Source: Patagioenas fasciata (lineage: Eukaryota; Chordata; Aves; Columbiformes; Columbidae). Taken from it: a stretch of DNA of 64,000 nucleotides. The DNA lies in contig NC_092525.1 in assembly GCF_037038585.1 (NCBI RefSeq), positions 27,058,367 through 27,122,366 on the forward strand. Reading direction: 5' to 3'. The translations under genes and the position numbers were made by a program. The notes below the pieces were generated by a model. The model saw only the letters and a program-made list of their open reading frames with translations. It was not told the origin of the DNA and searched no databases. The stretch's first letter is position 1. Each line of letters opens with the position of its first letter. This document shows, piece by piece, positions 1 through 15,400 of this stretch.

Positions 1-341
1 AAAATCAGGAAAACTTATTGCAGAAGAAGAATATTTATTTTTGCTGAAAAGATTGCTTGCTTTTGATTTTGTGGCTCTTTTTCAGGTTTTTTGTTATATT
101 ATTTCTTTCCTTCCCTAGTTATTTTTGTCATTCTCCATTCCTTTAATTAGTACCCATATGGGAACTCTGGAAGAGGTAAAGCTGAAAGGAAGTGACTGGG
201 TTTTAATCTAAATAAGGAAACCAATGAAAAATTTTTAAGTTGTTGGAAATCATTATTTCAGATTGTTTCAGACAGCTTTTCTACTATGGATTTGATTTGA
301 ATACTAAACTGTAATAACTAGAGTTTTGTTCTTCCTGGCAG

Positions 342-435
342 CTGAACCCACAAAAGATACAGCTTCTGCTCACAGCTTGAATGCTAACAGAAGAAATTAT
401 GTGGATGGCCCATCTGGTTCTGACTTCGGAGCCAG
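342..435 (+). CDS. CAMSAP2: CAMSAP2 coding exon (first in window)
   Basis: Encodes a linker segment with SAHSLNANRRNYVDGPSGSD. A pyrimidine-rich tract and CAG precede it and GTAACG follows. It enters at codon position 2 and leaves two bases of an Arg codon that the next exon completes. Confidence 0.85.
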
Positions 436-3400
436 GTAACGTCAGAGAATCACTAGTACTGTTTCACAATCTTCTTCGCATTAAAAATCAAACAGTCTTT
501 TATTTCATTTTGTTGCCTTTTTGCAATGCTCAAGGAGCAAGTTACCCAATGTAATCTGTAGAATTTGGTGGAAGATCCCGTAGGTTCACTGTTTCCCCGC
601 TGCCCCGTTGCGCGGCAGGCAGCACGTTCACGTTTGCGCTGTTGGTGTTTGCCGCTCGGCCAGCGCGCTGCTGTCTCACCAGTTTCCAAAACAACCCTTA
701 CTATTCAGCAGGGAAGTGTCACACGGCTTCCTTGTCCTCCTCAGCTTCACGAGGGGCTGCCGACCAAGTCTGCTCTGAAAGGGCTATTTTTCTGGAATTC
801 ACAGCCAATTTTCAAAAAATGGTAAAGGAAGTAAACTAAGATAACAGCAAGAAAACTACTGAGTGAGCATTTTAATTTGATCTGATTATGTTACTTAAGT
901 ACCACAAAGGTCAAATAGGTAAAAATAAATACTTACAATGAACTTCCCAAGTCTTGTGAGCATCAAGAATGAAAAGCTAACTGCTTTATTAAATATGTTT
1001 TGCATTATTTCTAATTTTTTTAAATACATGTGAAACATTATTTTTAGTATTACTGCTACATGTTTGGAAGCGATATAAAGCATCCTGTTTCCCCTGTGTT
1101 CGCTGGCTGATCATACATTTGATAAGAGGCAGAAATTGCATGTTAGGCCTGTGATCTGAATGGAGTGGATGAGGAGTGGCATTGCGTTATATTTTATATT
1201 TGGGGGCAAAGGTTTACTCGTTGTATTTGAGCTGATACAGAGGAGAAGGACAAAATTAGCATTTTAGTTGGATATTCAGCAAATTGTTGGTTGCCAATCA
1301 AGCTAACTAATTCCATTCAGCCTTTTCTGTTGTTTTTCAATGAGGTTTGTGCGCAGGGAGTGTTTGGTTGATTTGGGGTTTTTAAATTTTTTTTTTAGCC
1401 ATTAGGAATCGATGCTGACTTTGGTCAGGAAGTAGTATTTCTTACTATCATTAAATGCTATGATTCTGAATCTCTTTTTCCTGTGTGTATCTGAAGTGTT
1501 TCCCTTGTAGACAATGAGGTTATTTTAGTGTAAACTGAGCATATAAGCCAGGAGAAAAGGAAACAGTAGTTTAGAAGATCTCTTTTGGAACAGGGACTTC
1601 CAAGGCCATTTGCACTTTGCAAAGCCACTGCAGGCAGTCCAGCAAACACTTGTAACTATGACTGTCCAACAGAACAAAGAAAGCTTTGCAGTAAAAATCA
1701 CTATTTTTATGTGGCTTCCAACCTGATATCCCCCTTTAAGTGCTCTTCATGAAAAAAACTTCAGTGACTTATCTTTTAGATTTTCTATGAAGGTAATAAA
1801 TCATAATGTCAGTTATACTTAAAAACAAACTAGACTTAAGGAACAGAGTTCTGTGCCATTCTTTCTCTTGTGCTGTAACGATCACTGTGGAGGAGATTTT
1901 TCCTTACATTTAAAGAAAGCTAGTAGGTGAATACTGAAGAAAACACAAGTCTGTCTGTGGTCTTGACTGTGTTTTACTCAGATCTTTTTAGATCCCTGCA
2001 GCTGAAGCCATTAACCCTTCATTTATCCCTGCTCTAACAAATTTTGTCAGTAAGATATTCTATTTTTCATTAACTTAAATCTGTGTTTTCTCTGTGTACA
2101 TTTTTGTCTGTGTAGATGGTTTTGGCCTCTAAAGAGAACTGACTAGAAGTTTTAGGACAAGCATCTGAATTCAGTTCGTACTTAAAAAAGCATTTATGTT
2201 CCTTAGTGCCATTACCATTGCAAATTTAAGTCTCTAAGTCGCCACTAAGGTGTTTTGTAGTATTGCTCATGTTTCCTGAGACTTATTCAGAGACGCAGTA
2301 AAAATTACAGTGAACCCCTTGTGGGTGGTGGATTGCGTATTGTAGTATCTCATCACAACACTGCTTTGGTGTCTGTACAAGTCATGGAAATGGATTTGTT
2401 CTGGAGTGTTGAGAGTAATCCTCATAAACCAGTGTACTTCATCCAACTTGATGGTACTTCACGGCATTGTAGGACAAAGGAGGCGCCTAAAAGGCCTTCT
2501 CAGACGGTGGGAATCTGACACGGGGGCTGCAGGTTCCCTGGCAGAGCAGACCTGACTGCAGGATGTCCTGCTTCTGACCTTCCTCCTTGTCCCGACTGCA
2601 CATTCCTGTCCCCTGGGCTGTTTGACAGCGTCATTTCAGTGTACAGAGATGGAAAAAACTAAGGCAGTCGGAAAAAGTGAATGTTTTTCTGCTGGCTTAG
2701 CTTGTTGCAGTGACTCAGTGGCCAGGCTGGAGAGCTGGATCCAGCGCAGGGGAGGGAGCAGGACTGTGGCAGCGAGTGGTTATGATGGCTGAGGTTGCCA
2801 TGGAACCACAGTCGTGGTGCCCAAATCAGTGTTTTCTTGAGAAATGAAGTGTATAGATTTCATTTGTGGTAGCAAATTTTCGCAGGCTACTGGATGAAAT
2901 TTTGAATGCATACTTTTGTTTTAAGATAAGTTATAGACTTTATGATTTTTAAATTTTCACAGAAATCTCAAATACCATTCAAAACAGAGATGTCAGGTAG
3001 CTAGTGTGTAGTGTTATTAACGCCAAAAAATCAGGCATTTATGAGAACCTTTTTTGAATAATTTGGTATATGCTTATAAAAGATGCTTTTGTAGATTGTA
3101 AAACAACAATATTTTTCATAAATTGATGTGAATATCCTTCCCACAAATAATATTTAGAAACATTCCTAGAGCATACTGCATATAAACTATAAAAGCACTA
3201 AACAAATATTTTGCAAATTACTGATTGGGAAAAGGAAGTTTGGGAGCATGATCTTCAACTCTGTGAACAAAGTTCAAAACGTGAAAGGATTTAATGCAGT
3301 GTGGTTTTGAAGTCTGGCTTCTGTAGAAGCGTTTTACATACAAATGCATGCGTCTCTGTGCACGTGTCTTTGATCCTGAAGAAGCGCCTTGATCAAAACA

Positions 3401-6400
3401 CTGAATTATGTTAATCCTGTTCTGGATTAACACAGCTAGTCTATTACAGACCTTCTTGATAAACAAACAAACAAAAGTATCTGGTTTAGGTAGAAACAGA
3501 AGAAATCTTTGTAGTTACTGTTTTAGTAGTCAATATGTTTCTTGTAGTTATAAATTCCTATCTGTCACATAATCTCCTTTATCCATGTATAGTGCATATT
3601 TCAGTCCAGACACAAAGTAGAAATTTCAGACTAAGCAACTGAAAAGAGAGATGCATGAGAAGTGTGTGATCTTAGCTGCAGTCACTCAGTTTTGAGGCCA
3701 GTAGGAACTGCCTCATTTTGTTCATGTTTATGTTTGGGTTTTTTGCTAAAATCAGCCCTAAAAATGAGAACCTTCTAATAGTGACGTTTACATTAAATAA
3801 ATCATTTGTGTAGGAGAAATAACTTTATGACTTTTTATGTCTGTCTGCACTAGGTCCAGTTAAAGGTAATATGTGTTCTCTTTTTAATTAATAAATTAAT
3901 ATTTCAATAAAATAATTACACCTTCCTTTCTTCCCGGTCACAAAAAATGAATCTGTTTTTGTGTTGGCCCAGGACATGAAGTCTGGTTGCCCTTATGATG
4001 TGATGTATTTCTTATAAGTTAATGTCTCTTGCTTTACAGATTGGAGAGTCCAACTTATACACCATCTCAGCAACTGCAAACACCCCAACAGCCTTATTCA
4101 TCTGTTCCAGGTAACACTTTACAAGTGGGTGGAAGAAACAATGAGACAAGGTGTTGTCTTCTGAGTAAATTGCTATCTTGCTTATATTTATTCAAACAGT
4201 GTTTATGCAGAAATTACTAGGAGAGTTTTACATTAAAGGTTAATGAATGAGTTCTGTAATTTATAAAGTGTACAAATGGAAAGTTTGTGTTTCTACTTCT
4301 TATATCGTGTGTATTTTTTTTAATTTGACTTCTGTTTTGGTAATGTGGAATATAGCTTTCAACAAGTATTTGTGGTATATTTTTAATAGTATTCGTAGTA
4401 CATTTTACTCCATAGTAAATTCTTTGAGGGATGAGGGGTGTAATATATTCAGGATGAAATTGACTTAACTTGTATTCTTAATATAAAATCACTTTTTTGC
4501 CATCTCGGTCTTCTAAGTAATGAAGCAAACTAATTTGTTAAAGCAACAGGAGGTGATGTTAAAATCATTTTTCATAGCAACTACCTTGGTTTCTATTTTA
4601 ATTTCACTTAGGAGTCATCAAAAGGTCCACATCAATGTCTTACGTAGACGGGTATGTAGGGACATGGCCCAAAGAAAAAAGGTAAGCAGTCTTATTATAC
4701 GAGTTGGTTAAAAAATTATTACGTATTGGTCATAAATAGTAGTAAACGCTCCATTATAGTTTGGATTTTCAGAATCCTATAATAAGAGTCCTTGTAAGCG
4801 ACTTGCAAAAGTAGAAAAAGAAAGAGAAAACTGTATCATGGATAAAAAACTCAGTAATAGGAAACAAATTTTGGAAATAAATCACCTTTTTTTTTTTTTT
4901 TTTACATTGAAATGAAGTGTATTTGAGATATTTGATTGGTTGGGATTAAATATGTTCACATTTACTCATGCCATCAACTAGCAGTGGTAAGACTCATGGC
5001 TAATGAGCTCAGTAGTATTTAAACTTGTATTATTTTGTGGATAGTAAGAACAGTTAGATTGGTAATAAACTCTTAATCTGTATGGTGTAAATGAATTTAA
5101 ATTGGTAAGAGTTACAGTGGTGGGTTATTCAGTAAGTGCAAATTTTCACATCTTCCTTCTGATCTACTATGGCAATTCCTATATTCCTAAAGTGCCCAGA
5201 ATTGATTCCAACGTAATAAAAAGTGTTGGCTATTTGTAAAGAAAATGTTGTTATATTCTGTTTTATTGTGCATTTTATATTTATTATGTTTGCATATGAA
5301 GCTAGGCAAAATACACCTAACAGTGCCCTTAATGCTGCAATTTTAAAACAGATAGTGAACATTTCATTGTTAATAATCATGAGTTGCTCAGTTATTTCCT
5401 TTATTCTAATCTCTATTAGGTCATCATTACATGGAGTTTCATTTGACATTTCTTTTGACAAAGAAAAAAGCATTCCAGTAACTACTCCAAACAGAGGAAT
5501 GACGAGATCAGTGAGCAATGAAGGCCTTACAGCAAACATCAACCGCATACCGAAACACAGAAAAAGTCTGTCCTTCAGGCCATTAAATGGAGAAGAGGAA
5601 AATCAAGATATTGAAGAGGAAAAGGACATGATAGCTCATAAAGATTCAAAGGCCAGTCAGTCTCTCAACATAAATCAAAAAAATGCCAATGAGAGCAGCC
5701 ACTACAGGTTTCCAAATGGAGCTCTGCAAAACAGAGCAGTTCTGGATGATTTTGGCAATCAGATTGAGACACCAAGCATTGAAGAGGCTTTGCAAATAAT
5801 TCATGACACTGAAAAATCTCCCAGAGTTATCCAATCAGACCAAATTACAAATGGGTTCTTTCTTCACAATCAGGAAATGAGTATCTTGAATTCAAACATT
5901 AAACCGAATCAGTCTACCCCTGATATAATTACAGACACAAAAGGTGCTCTGAGTCCTGTGACTGACAACACAGAAGTAGATACTGGAATACATGTCCCTT
6001 CAGAAGATATTCCGGAGACGATGGACGAGGATTCTTCATTGAGGGATTATACTGTAAGCATGGACTCTGACATGGAAGAACCATCTAAATTTCTCCAGGA
6101 TTATGACATGCGAGCTGGCAACCACAGAGATCAATTAAGTCCCTGTCCCAGCTCAGTAAGTACTAAATCACAGGCAGGCAGTAGTGCTTCTTCAAGTTCG
6201 GGGGTTAAAATGACTAGCTTTGCAGAGCAGAAATTCAGGAAGCTGAATCACACAGACAGTAGAAGCAGTGGAAGCAGTTCTCAGAAAACCACGCCAGAAG
6301 GTTCTGAGCTGAACATCCCTCATGTGGTTGCTTGGACTCATATTCCTGAGGAGGCATCTGTTCCACAAGGAAGAGACACTACACAGTTACTGGCTTCTGA

Positions 6401-9400
6401 AATGGTACATCTGAGGATGAAGCTAGAGGAAAAGAGGCGAGCCATTGAAGCGCAGAAGAAGAAAGTTGAAGCTGCATTCACAAAGCAGCGGCAGAAAATG
6501 GGAAGAACGGCATTTCTTAATGTTGTGAAGAAGAAAGGTGATGGAGTATCGCCTCTCCGAGAAGAAGCAGCAGGAGCTGAAGATGAGAAGGTATTCACTG
6601 ACAGTAACCAGTTGAAAGAAAAAGAAACTCAAAAATTGGATGAACAAACTAGTAAGACTTCAGAATTAATAAAAGGAAACCCTGAAAATTCTCATGGCAA
6701 GTGGTCAAAATCTCCTGCTACTCCTATGGATGCTGAAAAGCAATGGAATTTAGCAAGCCCCTCAGAAGAAAATTTAAATGAAGGAGACCTCTTAGAATAT
6801 ACAAAATCTATTGAAAAACTAAATTCTTCCCTACACTTTCTACAACAAGAAATGCAACGTCTGTCCCTTCAACAGGAGATGTTAATGCAGATGAGAGAGC
6901 AACAGGCTTGGGTTATTTCTCCTCCTCAGCCTTCTCCTCAGAAGCAGATTCGGGACTTTAAGTCTTCATCAAGGCAAATTGGAACTCCATCCCCTGTTGC
7001 GCCTTTCTCACAGGAATCTCCCCGCTCTACACATCAATCTCCACAGTCTTCCAATAGGAAGAATGCCTCTTTTCACATTAAAATGCAAAGGACTCCTAGG
7101 CCAAATGAACTGAAAATAACACCTCTAAACCGAACCTTGACTGCCCCGCGGTCTGTAGATAGTCTTCCCCGTTTGAGGAGATTTTCTCCAAGTCAGGTTC
7201 CCATTCAGACTAGATCATTTGTTTGCTTTGGAGATGATGGTGAGCATGTAAGTGAACCTCAGTTAAAGGGAAATCTTTTGAAGGAAGTCAAGCCTTCAGA
7301 AGAGGTAGCAAAAGAAGAAGGACCAAAATTGCAGAGAGAGCCTGAACAGAAGTTGGAGGAAAAGGAGATTAAACCTATTGAATCTACTGTTTCTGAAGTA
7401 TTATCTCAGCCTATCACAGAAACCGTTTGCCTCACCCCAAATGAAGATCAGCTAAGCCAACCCATTGTACCAACACCAGCTCCCAAAACAGCAAACTTAA
7501 TTGAAGTTTCCCTGTCAGATTTGAAGCCACCAGAAAAAGGCGAAGTATCTGTTGAGAAATATGAAGGTGAGAGTGATAGAGAACAATTTGAGGATGACCA
7601 GAAAGTGTGTTGTGGATTCTTTTTTAAGGTAAGAGAACTAGTGGATGCGTATGTCTGCTATTAAACTTCCTTTGAAAGGGAAGTTGTTAATTCAGATACA
7701 GATTTCAGTGATGAGGTCAGAGTGATTGAAGTCAGAGTAGATGGTTCTGTAACTCTAGACGTAGAAGTGGATCTTGTGCACTTGATTAATTTGGCATCGT
7801 AAGAGTAGTGATATTCTACCATACTGCAGTTCTGAGCATGCCAGAGTATCCCTTTTCATTCATCATTATAGAAGAGTGCTTGGGGATTTGGGTGAGGGAA
7901 GATGTATGCTGAATGTAGAATTATTTTTAACATAAGCTTTGGTGATCTTAATTAAACATGCTCGCATCTCACCCTTGCTTCCCTGTCCCACCCCCAACTA
8001 TAACTAAAAGGTTTTTGAAGTACCTGACAGTCTGCATTTTAAAACAATGTTTAATGTTGTACTGTGGAAAGTCTTTTTCCGTCGCTTGGCTGGCTAAGGA
8101 AGTATAGTCTTTCAAGACTCCCTTTTGAAGTTGGTATTTGGGAACACTCCCTGTTGTCTTATTAAAGATGTATATTCAGACAGACTTTTAACTATAATGC
8201 ACTTGGTGTGAGAGTGGTCTAGACACTGAAAGCCATCAAGATTTTGAATTTCCATCTTGGAATAACCCAAAACCTCATATCACTTGTCTGAGGGGCACCT
8301 TGGTTGTCTGTTCACAAAATACCTGGTTTGGTCAGCAGAAGTTACTTCTGTATGCTGCATAGTTATTGCTTTTGTGATAAATTACCTTCATCTCCATACA
8401 CATAGAATCTTCTGAAGCTGAACACAGGAGTTGATGTGGTGTGGGATCTGACTCTAAAATATTTCACTTAGCAAGTTTTCTGATATCAATGTGGAATTTT
8501 ATGTTTGACTTCGGAAGGAAAAATTCCTTTATGAGAAGTTTTTAGTAGTCTTAAGAAAAATATTTTAAAATAAACTGATTTCAAATACTGCAAAAGTATG
8601 TTAGGATATTGCAACCCAATGTACAGAATTAAGTTATCTAATGACTTAGCAAAATCTGTTGCTGAGTTCAGAGATCTTAATATTTTTGGCTCCTTTTCCT
8701 TCAAATACTGTTGCTGCTAGGATGATCAGAAGGCAGAAAATGATATGGCGATGAAGCGAGCAGCGTTGTTGGAGAAACGTTTGAGAAGGGAAAGAGAGAC
8801 TCTGCTTCGAAAGCAGCAGCTGGAAGCAGAACTAGAACATAAGAAGGAAGAGACAAGGTAAAATTTCATGTCCTGATCCAAATCAGCAGTAACTGAATGT
8901 AAAAATGTCTGGTTTAGTTAAAAGTGTAACTTCTGTGCCAAAAATTGCATCTTCGTATGCAGGAGACTTAATCCTGGAGCCAGATGTTCTGAGGAGCCCA
9001 GCTGATGACACAGGCCACCTGGTCCTGCAAAGTCAGCAGGTGGCATCAGTCTGTAGCTCAGACTCAACATGTGGGTCCCACTGGCTTGAGCAAAGCTCTG
9101 CAGAGCGCCGCCCCGCGCTTCGTGTCCTGAGGGACAGCACATCGCTTTGGGCTTTTTTGTGCGTGAATGCACAAAGCTCACTCAGTTACAGCAGTCAAGC
9201 TAATAAACATAGGTTTGATTTTAGTAGTAACAGTATCCTAAAAAGTTTAAACTGTCTGAAAATTGTAAAAAAAAAAAAAAAAAGTATATTCCCCTTGCTG
9301 GTGTCTGAGAACTCCAAAGGTCCAAAAATCTGTTGCCTGTGTTGTCCTCACTGCACTAGCTACAGCTCTTAATTTGGAAAATTTCTACTGCCGAATTGAT

Positions 9401-12400
9401 TTGATAATATTTTTTAGACGCAAAACAGAAGAAGAACGTCAGAAGAAGGAGGATGAACGAGCACGACGAGAATTTATTAAGCAAGAATATATGAGAAGGA
9501 AGCAGCTAAAGCTCATGGAAGACATGGATACGGTCATAAAGCCACGTTCCCTCTCAATCAAACAAAAAAAGCCACGTCCAAAGTCTATTCATAGAGATCA
9601 TATTGAATCACCTAAGACGCCAATCAAAGGTCCACCAGGTAACAAATGTTAATGCGGAAAGAGTCTGTTCATGCTAGAACACCAGCTTGTTTCTTGGTAC
9701 TAACAAGCACATGCATTTATTAGTGTCTTGTGCTAAATTGAAGCTGCACATGACCAAACTGGAAAGCAAAATTTGCCAATAGAAATGAAAAGATGAATGT
9801 CACTTACTTGCTATGCATGCATGCATATACCAACAAACAAAAAGGTTAACTGTATGGAAACCCAGGCAAAGCACCAACCTGTGTTCCAAGTTTCATACAC
9901 ACCTGTGTTTTCTTCATTAATCTCTTCTTGCACCTGTAGAGCTAAAATGAATGAAAGTTGGGAGATAAGAGATCAATAAATAAAATGGTGATTATTAAGA
10001 GTACTGAGGCTCCCACTAATACAGAGTAAATTAAAATTTAAAAGTTACTTTTGTATTTCATGTGTTTTTCTATTTCACTCACCTGCTACCGGTATAGTTA
10101 TAAACATAACAACACTAATCATTTGGAACAATTTAGCATTCTTTCAGATATCGTGTAACTGTAGTAATGATCGGAAGAATTACTGCAAATTTACCATTAG
10201 AAAAAAGTAACCAGACTGCTCAGTGATCCTTTTTGTTACAGCATTGCATAGCCTTGTTATTCTGCTCTATTTTCTCTAGCCGCTTTCCTCCATCTTCTAG
10301 TGTAATTTAAAGTATTGCCTTAACACCTTCCAAAAATCCATCCCAAGCTTTAAATTAAGTCTCTTAAGCTCTGTTTAATGAGAACTTACTAACTTTGATT
10401 CAATAGTACAAATATTCCCATGTCCATGCTTCACATTGATGTGTAGTCTGAAACCACCCCAGGGGGCTGTAGGTGCCTGGCTGTCTGCAAGTGTTTAAAA
10501 TAGCTGAAGAGCACCCCATATGCATGCAGGTATATCATGTACGGGTGTCAGACTCTTAGATAAAAGCTCCTATTGACTTTCTGATGCTGGTGTTGGGTCT
10601 AATGAACAGACTCTACTACTTGCATAGGTTTATAAGCCTTAACTTTGTTTTTATCCAGGTTCACAGCTTTATCGTGTTTTTTCAGTATCTAGTCTTTCAT
10701 TGGCATCGCTGAATACAGGGGACAATGAGAGTGTGCAGTCAGGCAAGAGAACACCCAGGTAAAGCTAAAATCACCGTTTTATATAATAAAATTTGATGAT
10801 CAGCTGTATAAACTAGCATGAATTTTAAAGAGGTCATGTATATATTGTGTACTCCAAGAAGAGGTATGTTTTCCTACATTAGGATGTTGATTGTTTGCAC
10901 TGTTGGGCATTAGGGAGCCAAGCCACGATCATTTGTTTCACAAATTTTACCAGGTAAACCAGTTGGACAGCTATAAGTGAGATCAAAACAAAATGCAATT
11001 CACACAGTCTCTTCAATTCACCTGCTTGTATTTAAGTCTCAATTTGTGGATATTTTATTAGACCTGTATGCTATGTGCAGCCACAAACCTGCTTTTCTTT
11101 TTTTAACGTAGAAGTTGTGGTTTTTGTGGGTTTTGTTTGGTTGGTTGGTTGGTTTTGGTTTTTTTTTCCCCTTAACAGTCATACAGGGTAGTATTAAATG
11201 TTCACTAGGACTTCAGCCTTTTCTGAATACCTGAATTTATTTTGCATTAAAAATCACCTGAAAATGAAATAAGATGATGTAAAAATAACAGAAAATTCTT
11301 AATTTTATATACAAAATCTATATTAGAATTCAGAGGAAAAATATTACTTCTGTGTAACTACTTAATTCTATTCAGAGAAATACTGTTTTTAATGGAAAAT
11401 AAATAGGGAAGAAAGGCAAACTAGGAAAAGGGATTTGACAAGGAGTGCTACATCTTACAATATTACGTATCATCTTTCTATGGCCACTATGCATCAATCA
11501 TCAACTCTGACAAGCCTGCAGCTGGTTTCAGTTGACTTTTCAATTTCTTTGATATTTTGAGAACTCTTATGTTATTACATAAGAAACTTTAATATGGTGA
11601 CCCAGGTATCCTAATATCTCTTGTCATCTCTCAAGAGCGATGACTTTCAATTAAAAGGCGGATTTCTTCCAGCTATACTGGTAATTAAAGCAGGCTTGAT
11701 TTAGCTTATCTACACACACTTTAGAGGAGACTATGCTTGTAATGAACCTCTGGCTTTGGATTTTGTTCATGGGGTTGAGATTTTTAATGTGATTAAGTTC
11801 AGTACAGATTGCTGAAAGTAACAGAGGTGAAAAAATGAACGTTCAATATCTTTCCAAACCCATACTTTCACCTTTTCCTTGTCTTTTGATGATCACACTG
11901 AGTGAATTTCAGTGGTACCTTTGAGCTCTCCTTCATGCAAGTACTAGTCACAAGTAGTGTAGGTTAGATTATAAGTTCAATTTTCATCTATTGTTTATAT
12001 TACTGGAAGTTAGCATGCAGATAAATGTTATTATAATACCACTTTTTTCTTATTCTTTGCTAGTAGCCACAATAATTAAAAAAAAAAAAAAAACAGAAAA
12101 CAAAACACAAAAAACAAACAACAAAACAAACCACACCACCAACCAAAAAACACACAAGTTGCTGCTTGTGAAAACAAAAATGAGAAAGGAAATCGTTTTG
12201 CTGTCTTAAATACAGCAGTTCTTACTGCCAACCATAATGATAAGTATAAATTAATTAAATTTTTATTTTGCATTCACAATTCTGCTAAGAACTGGTTTGT
12301 TTGGTACATGAGAGAACATTGTTTTGCTAGTAGCACTGTAGAAGTATTCCCACTCAGTAATAATATTCTACAGTCTAAAACATCCAGTAGGTTTCTCTCC

Positions 12401-15400
12401 TTCAGATGTAGCTCAAAATCATTCTAACATCTGCCTCACCTAAATGCAGATTTCTTGCATCACTCAAAATACTTCATACAGAATACAAACTCAGTTATCT
12501 GTTAATTTCTACTCTAAATACTGTACTTTTAGGTTTATAGTCTACAATTCAAATCGTTGTGTTCTACCCTAATACAGTTTGCCTTCCTTTCATATTGAAT
12601 TTTTTTTAATAGAATTTAAAATTAATGTTTAGGTCTGAGTCTGTGGAAGGATTCTTATCTCCAAGTCGTTGTGGTAGTCGTAATGGAGAAAAAGATTGGG
12701 AAAATGCATCTACAACTTCTTCAGTCGCCTCTGCTACAGAATACACAGGTCAGTAGCAACAATATTCAGAAAAGTACCTGGCTATTAGTGGTTTTATGCA
12801 TGGAAAGTTTTCAGTTATCTTTATTTGGTTTCATAAAACTTGAGGACACTTCCATAGAAATGCTTTCACCACCTTTAAAATAGATGGTAATAATACAGGG
12901 TTAAAATTTTAAATCCAAAATAAAAGTACTGACCCAGTAGTGTTTGTGATAACCAGAACAAACTGCAGTTGGGCTCAGAACAGCAAATGAGCTGCCAGGT
13001 CACTGTGCACTTCAGAAGCCTCTACAGCAAGGCAAGAGGAGTTGGAATTTAAGCTCAATTTAGAATAGAGTTACAAAAAGCAAAAACCAAATTGCAACAG
13101 GGGAAAAAAAAAAAATCTTAGTAATGTGAATTTAAATATTCTGCACCCTTTGTTTCCAAACAGATCCTTTGTTGTTTATTAAAAACTTCACAATCTGAAT
13201 TCTAATTCTTTGTTATACTATGAATCGATTAGTATTTGTATCCTTATCCCTTTTCTCCAAATACACAGTATGTGATATTGCCAAGACCTTGCATCATCGG
13301 GATTATAAAAGCTCCATTTTTGCCCACCTAATATCACTTTGTTTGGTAGAGACTAAAATAATTTTTAGGGAGATCGAGTTTGATTGATGGGCCTGTGTAG
13401 CTCTGTCTGTGCTGTGAAATGTTTGTTTTGAAAGTAATCTTATCTCCTTCCTGCTGAAATTACTAGAGTCTGGAGAGGCAAAGTGTTCATTCTAAAAATC
13501 AAAAACTACTTACCTGTCTTTAAACCCTGAAACTTCAGTCGGTTTGTGTCAGTTTGTGCCACATGTATGTCAATTAAATCACAGGAGAGACAGTGAGATT
13601 TTGCCTAGGTGCTGTTCCAGAGTTTTCTCATAAGAGCCATAGTGCTGAAGATCATCTTTTAATCATTATTATAGACCTTTATTTTTAAATTAAGGAACAT
13701 ACAGTTCTTAGGAACGGAACAGGCGGCTTTTTTTCACATTTTAATATCTTCACAGTCAGATTTCATACAGCTTTTTTTGTGTTGATTCTAGGCTTTTTTC
13801 CCAAGGCATGGACAAACTGAGATGTAATATTAAATTTAATTGGTAATTGCTTGTATGTTATGCTCCTTTCTAAGATTTGGAATTGGTACTTAAATGCTGT
13901 GGGGTTGGTTTGTTTGTTTTTTAATGGTATAAGTATACATACATTTAAGAAATTAGAGGAGATTTCTCTAAGCACTGCATCAGCTTCATTGTTTTGCCTC
14001 TCACCTTTGAAATCACAGGTGTAGATGAAGAAAAAGAAAGAATTGGCTCCCTCCTGGATGACTGAAATTTTAGTTAGAAAATCCAGAATGTTTTGTTGTT
14101 CATAGAAGAGGTCCTCTGAAAGAAAATACATTTACCAAGACTGCCAATAATAATGATTTAATAATGAAAGACACATTTGTAAGCAAATGCAGTAACAGCT
14201 GAAAGAATCACATTTTATTTGCTTGTGAAATTTGTGGTCTCTAGCCTAATTCTATTTTATTCCTGGATTTGTATTTTTATGCGTGCAAAAGATCCATACC
14301 AGACGCACTGCACACTATTCAAAGTAACTCTTTGTTGGGTTATTGATTAATTTAGCTGATTTGTTGTTCCTCCTCCATAGGACCAAAGCTCTTCAAAGAA
14401 CCCAGTGCTAAATCCAATAAGTATATAATTCAGAATGCGCTGGCACATTGCTGCTTGGCTGGAAAAGTAAATGAAGGTCAAAAGAAAAAGATACTGGAGG
14501 TAAGGGTATTTTTCCACTAAACACCTACATCAAATCACAGTCAGGCATTAGGAAGACACTCAACTATAAATGCAAATATTGAAAGAGACCTTCTGAGGTT
14601 ATGGCAGCCCCTGGTGAAAGATTTGGTTAACTTCTGAGACTTACTTCATGTGTTGGCAGAAAGGTTCTCTAGTGCTGTAGAAAAAACAGCTGTTGCATTG
14701 TACGTACAGCACAGGAAGCTGAATTAATTGACATGTTAATTGTTACTGCTTGTTTAATGTGGGAACTTTATTATGTAGACTTCTATAATTTGCTCACAAA
14801 CTTCTCTGTAACTTGTAAAATATTCATCTTGCATGTACTGATCCTCAGACTGGGATCTTTAGAACTAAAGCACACTGGTCACGTGAGCAGAAAGAACTGA
14901 AGTACATCCCTCCTAGGCTTTTCTGCAGTTTCCAAGCAGTAGGGCAAATTTAGGACTTTCTACCACAGAAAAGTGTCTTCCAACCTTTTGTATTATGCTG
15001 ATATAAACCTTTCTGAAGATGCACAAACATTTAAGGGTTGAGAACTTGGGGACCAGTTGTGTTTCCATGCAAAAGGAATAACTTGGAGCCTGAGGGCTGA
15101 GAGAAATTGAACTGTTCCTTTTACCAACTGTGACAAATAGATCATTGAACACAGGTATTGGAATCTGGATTTAAATCCTTTTCCAGGGCAAATTCCACAG
15201 CAGCATTTCTTGCCCTTTCTTCTGTTTGCAATTCTTCTGCATTCATGTCTAGCTGCTGCCTTCTCTGCCTTTCCAGCTACTTTTGGGAAATAACAAGTGA
15301 GAAATCAAGACAGCCTCTTTCAGTTCATATAACTGGGAGCATAGTAACCCCCAGAAATCCCAGGAAAGGACAGGTGTAAAAAGGTTACACCTAACTCGAG

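Noticed and set aside
160-175. Possible 25-base CAMSAP2 micro-exon at about 150-174 (TTAG|TACCC...GAAGAG|GTAAAG).
   Set aside because: Splice-like edges exist, but the length only fits one phase, the peptide is not one I know from CAMSAP2, and no further support is available.
5223-5419. In-frame extension upstream of the large CAMSAP2 exon.
   Set aside because: It is hydrophobic, AT-rich and unlike CAMSAP2. A good acceptor at 5419 restores the phase exactly.
5129-5548. Antisense open frames overlapping the large CAMSAP2 exon (also near 6338-6647).
   Set aside because: Shadows of the real coding strand.
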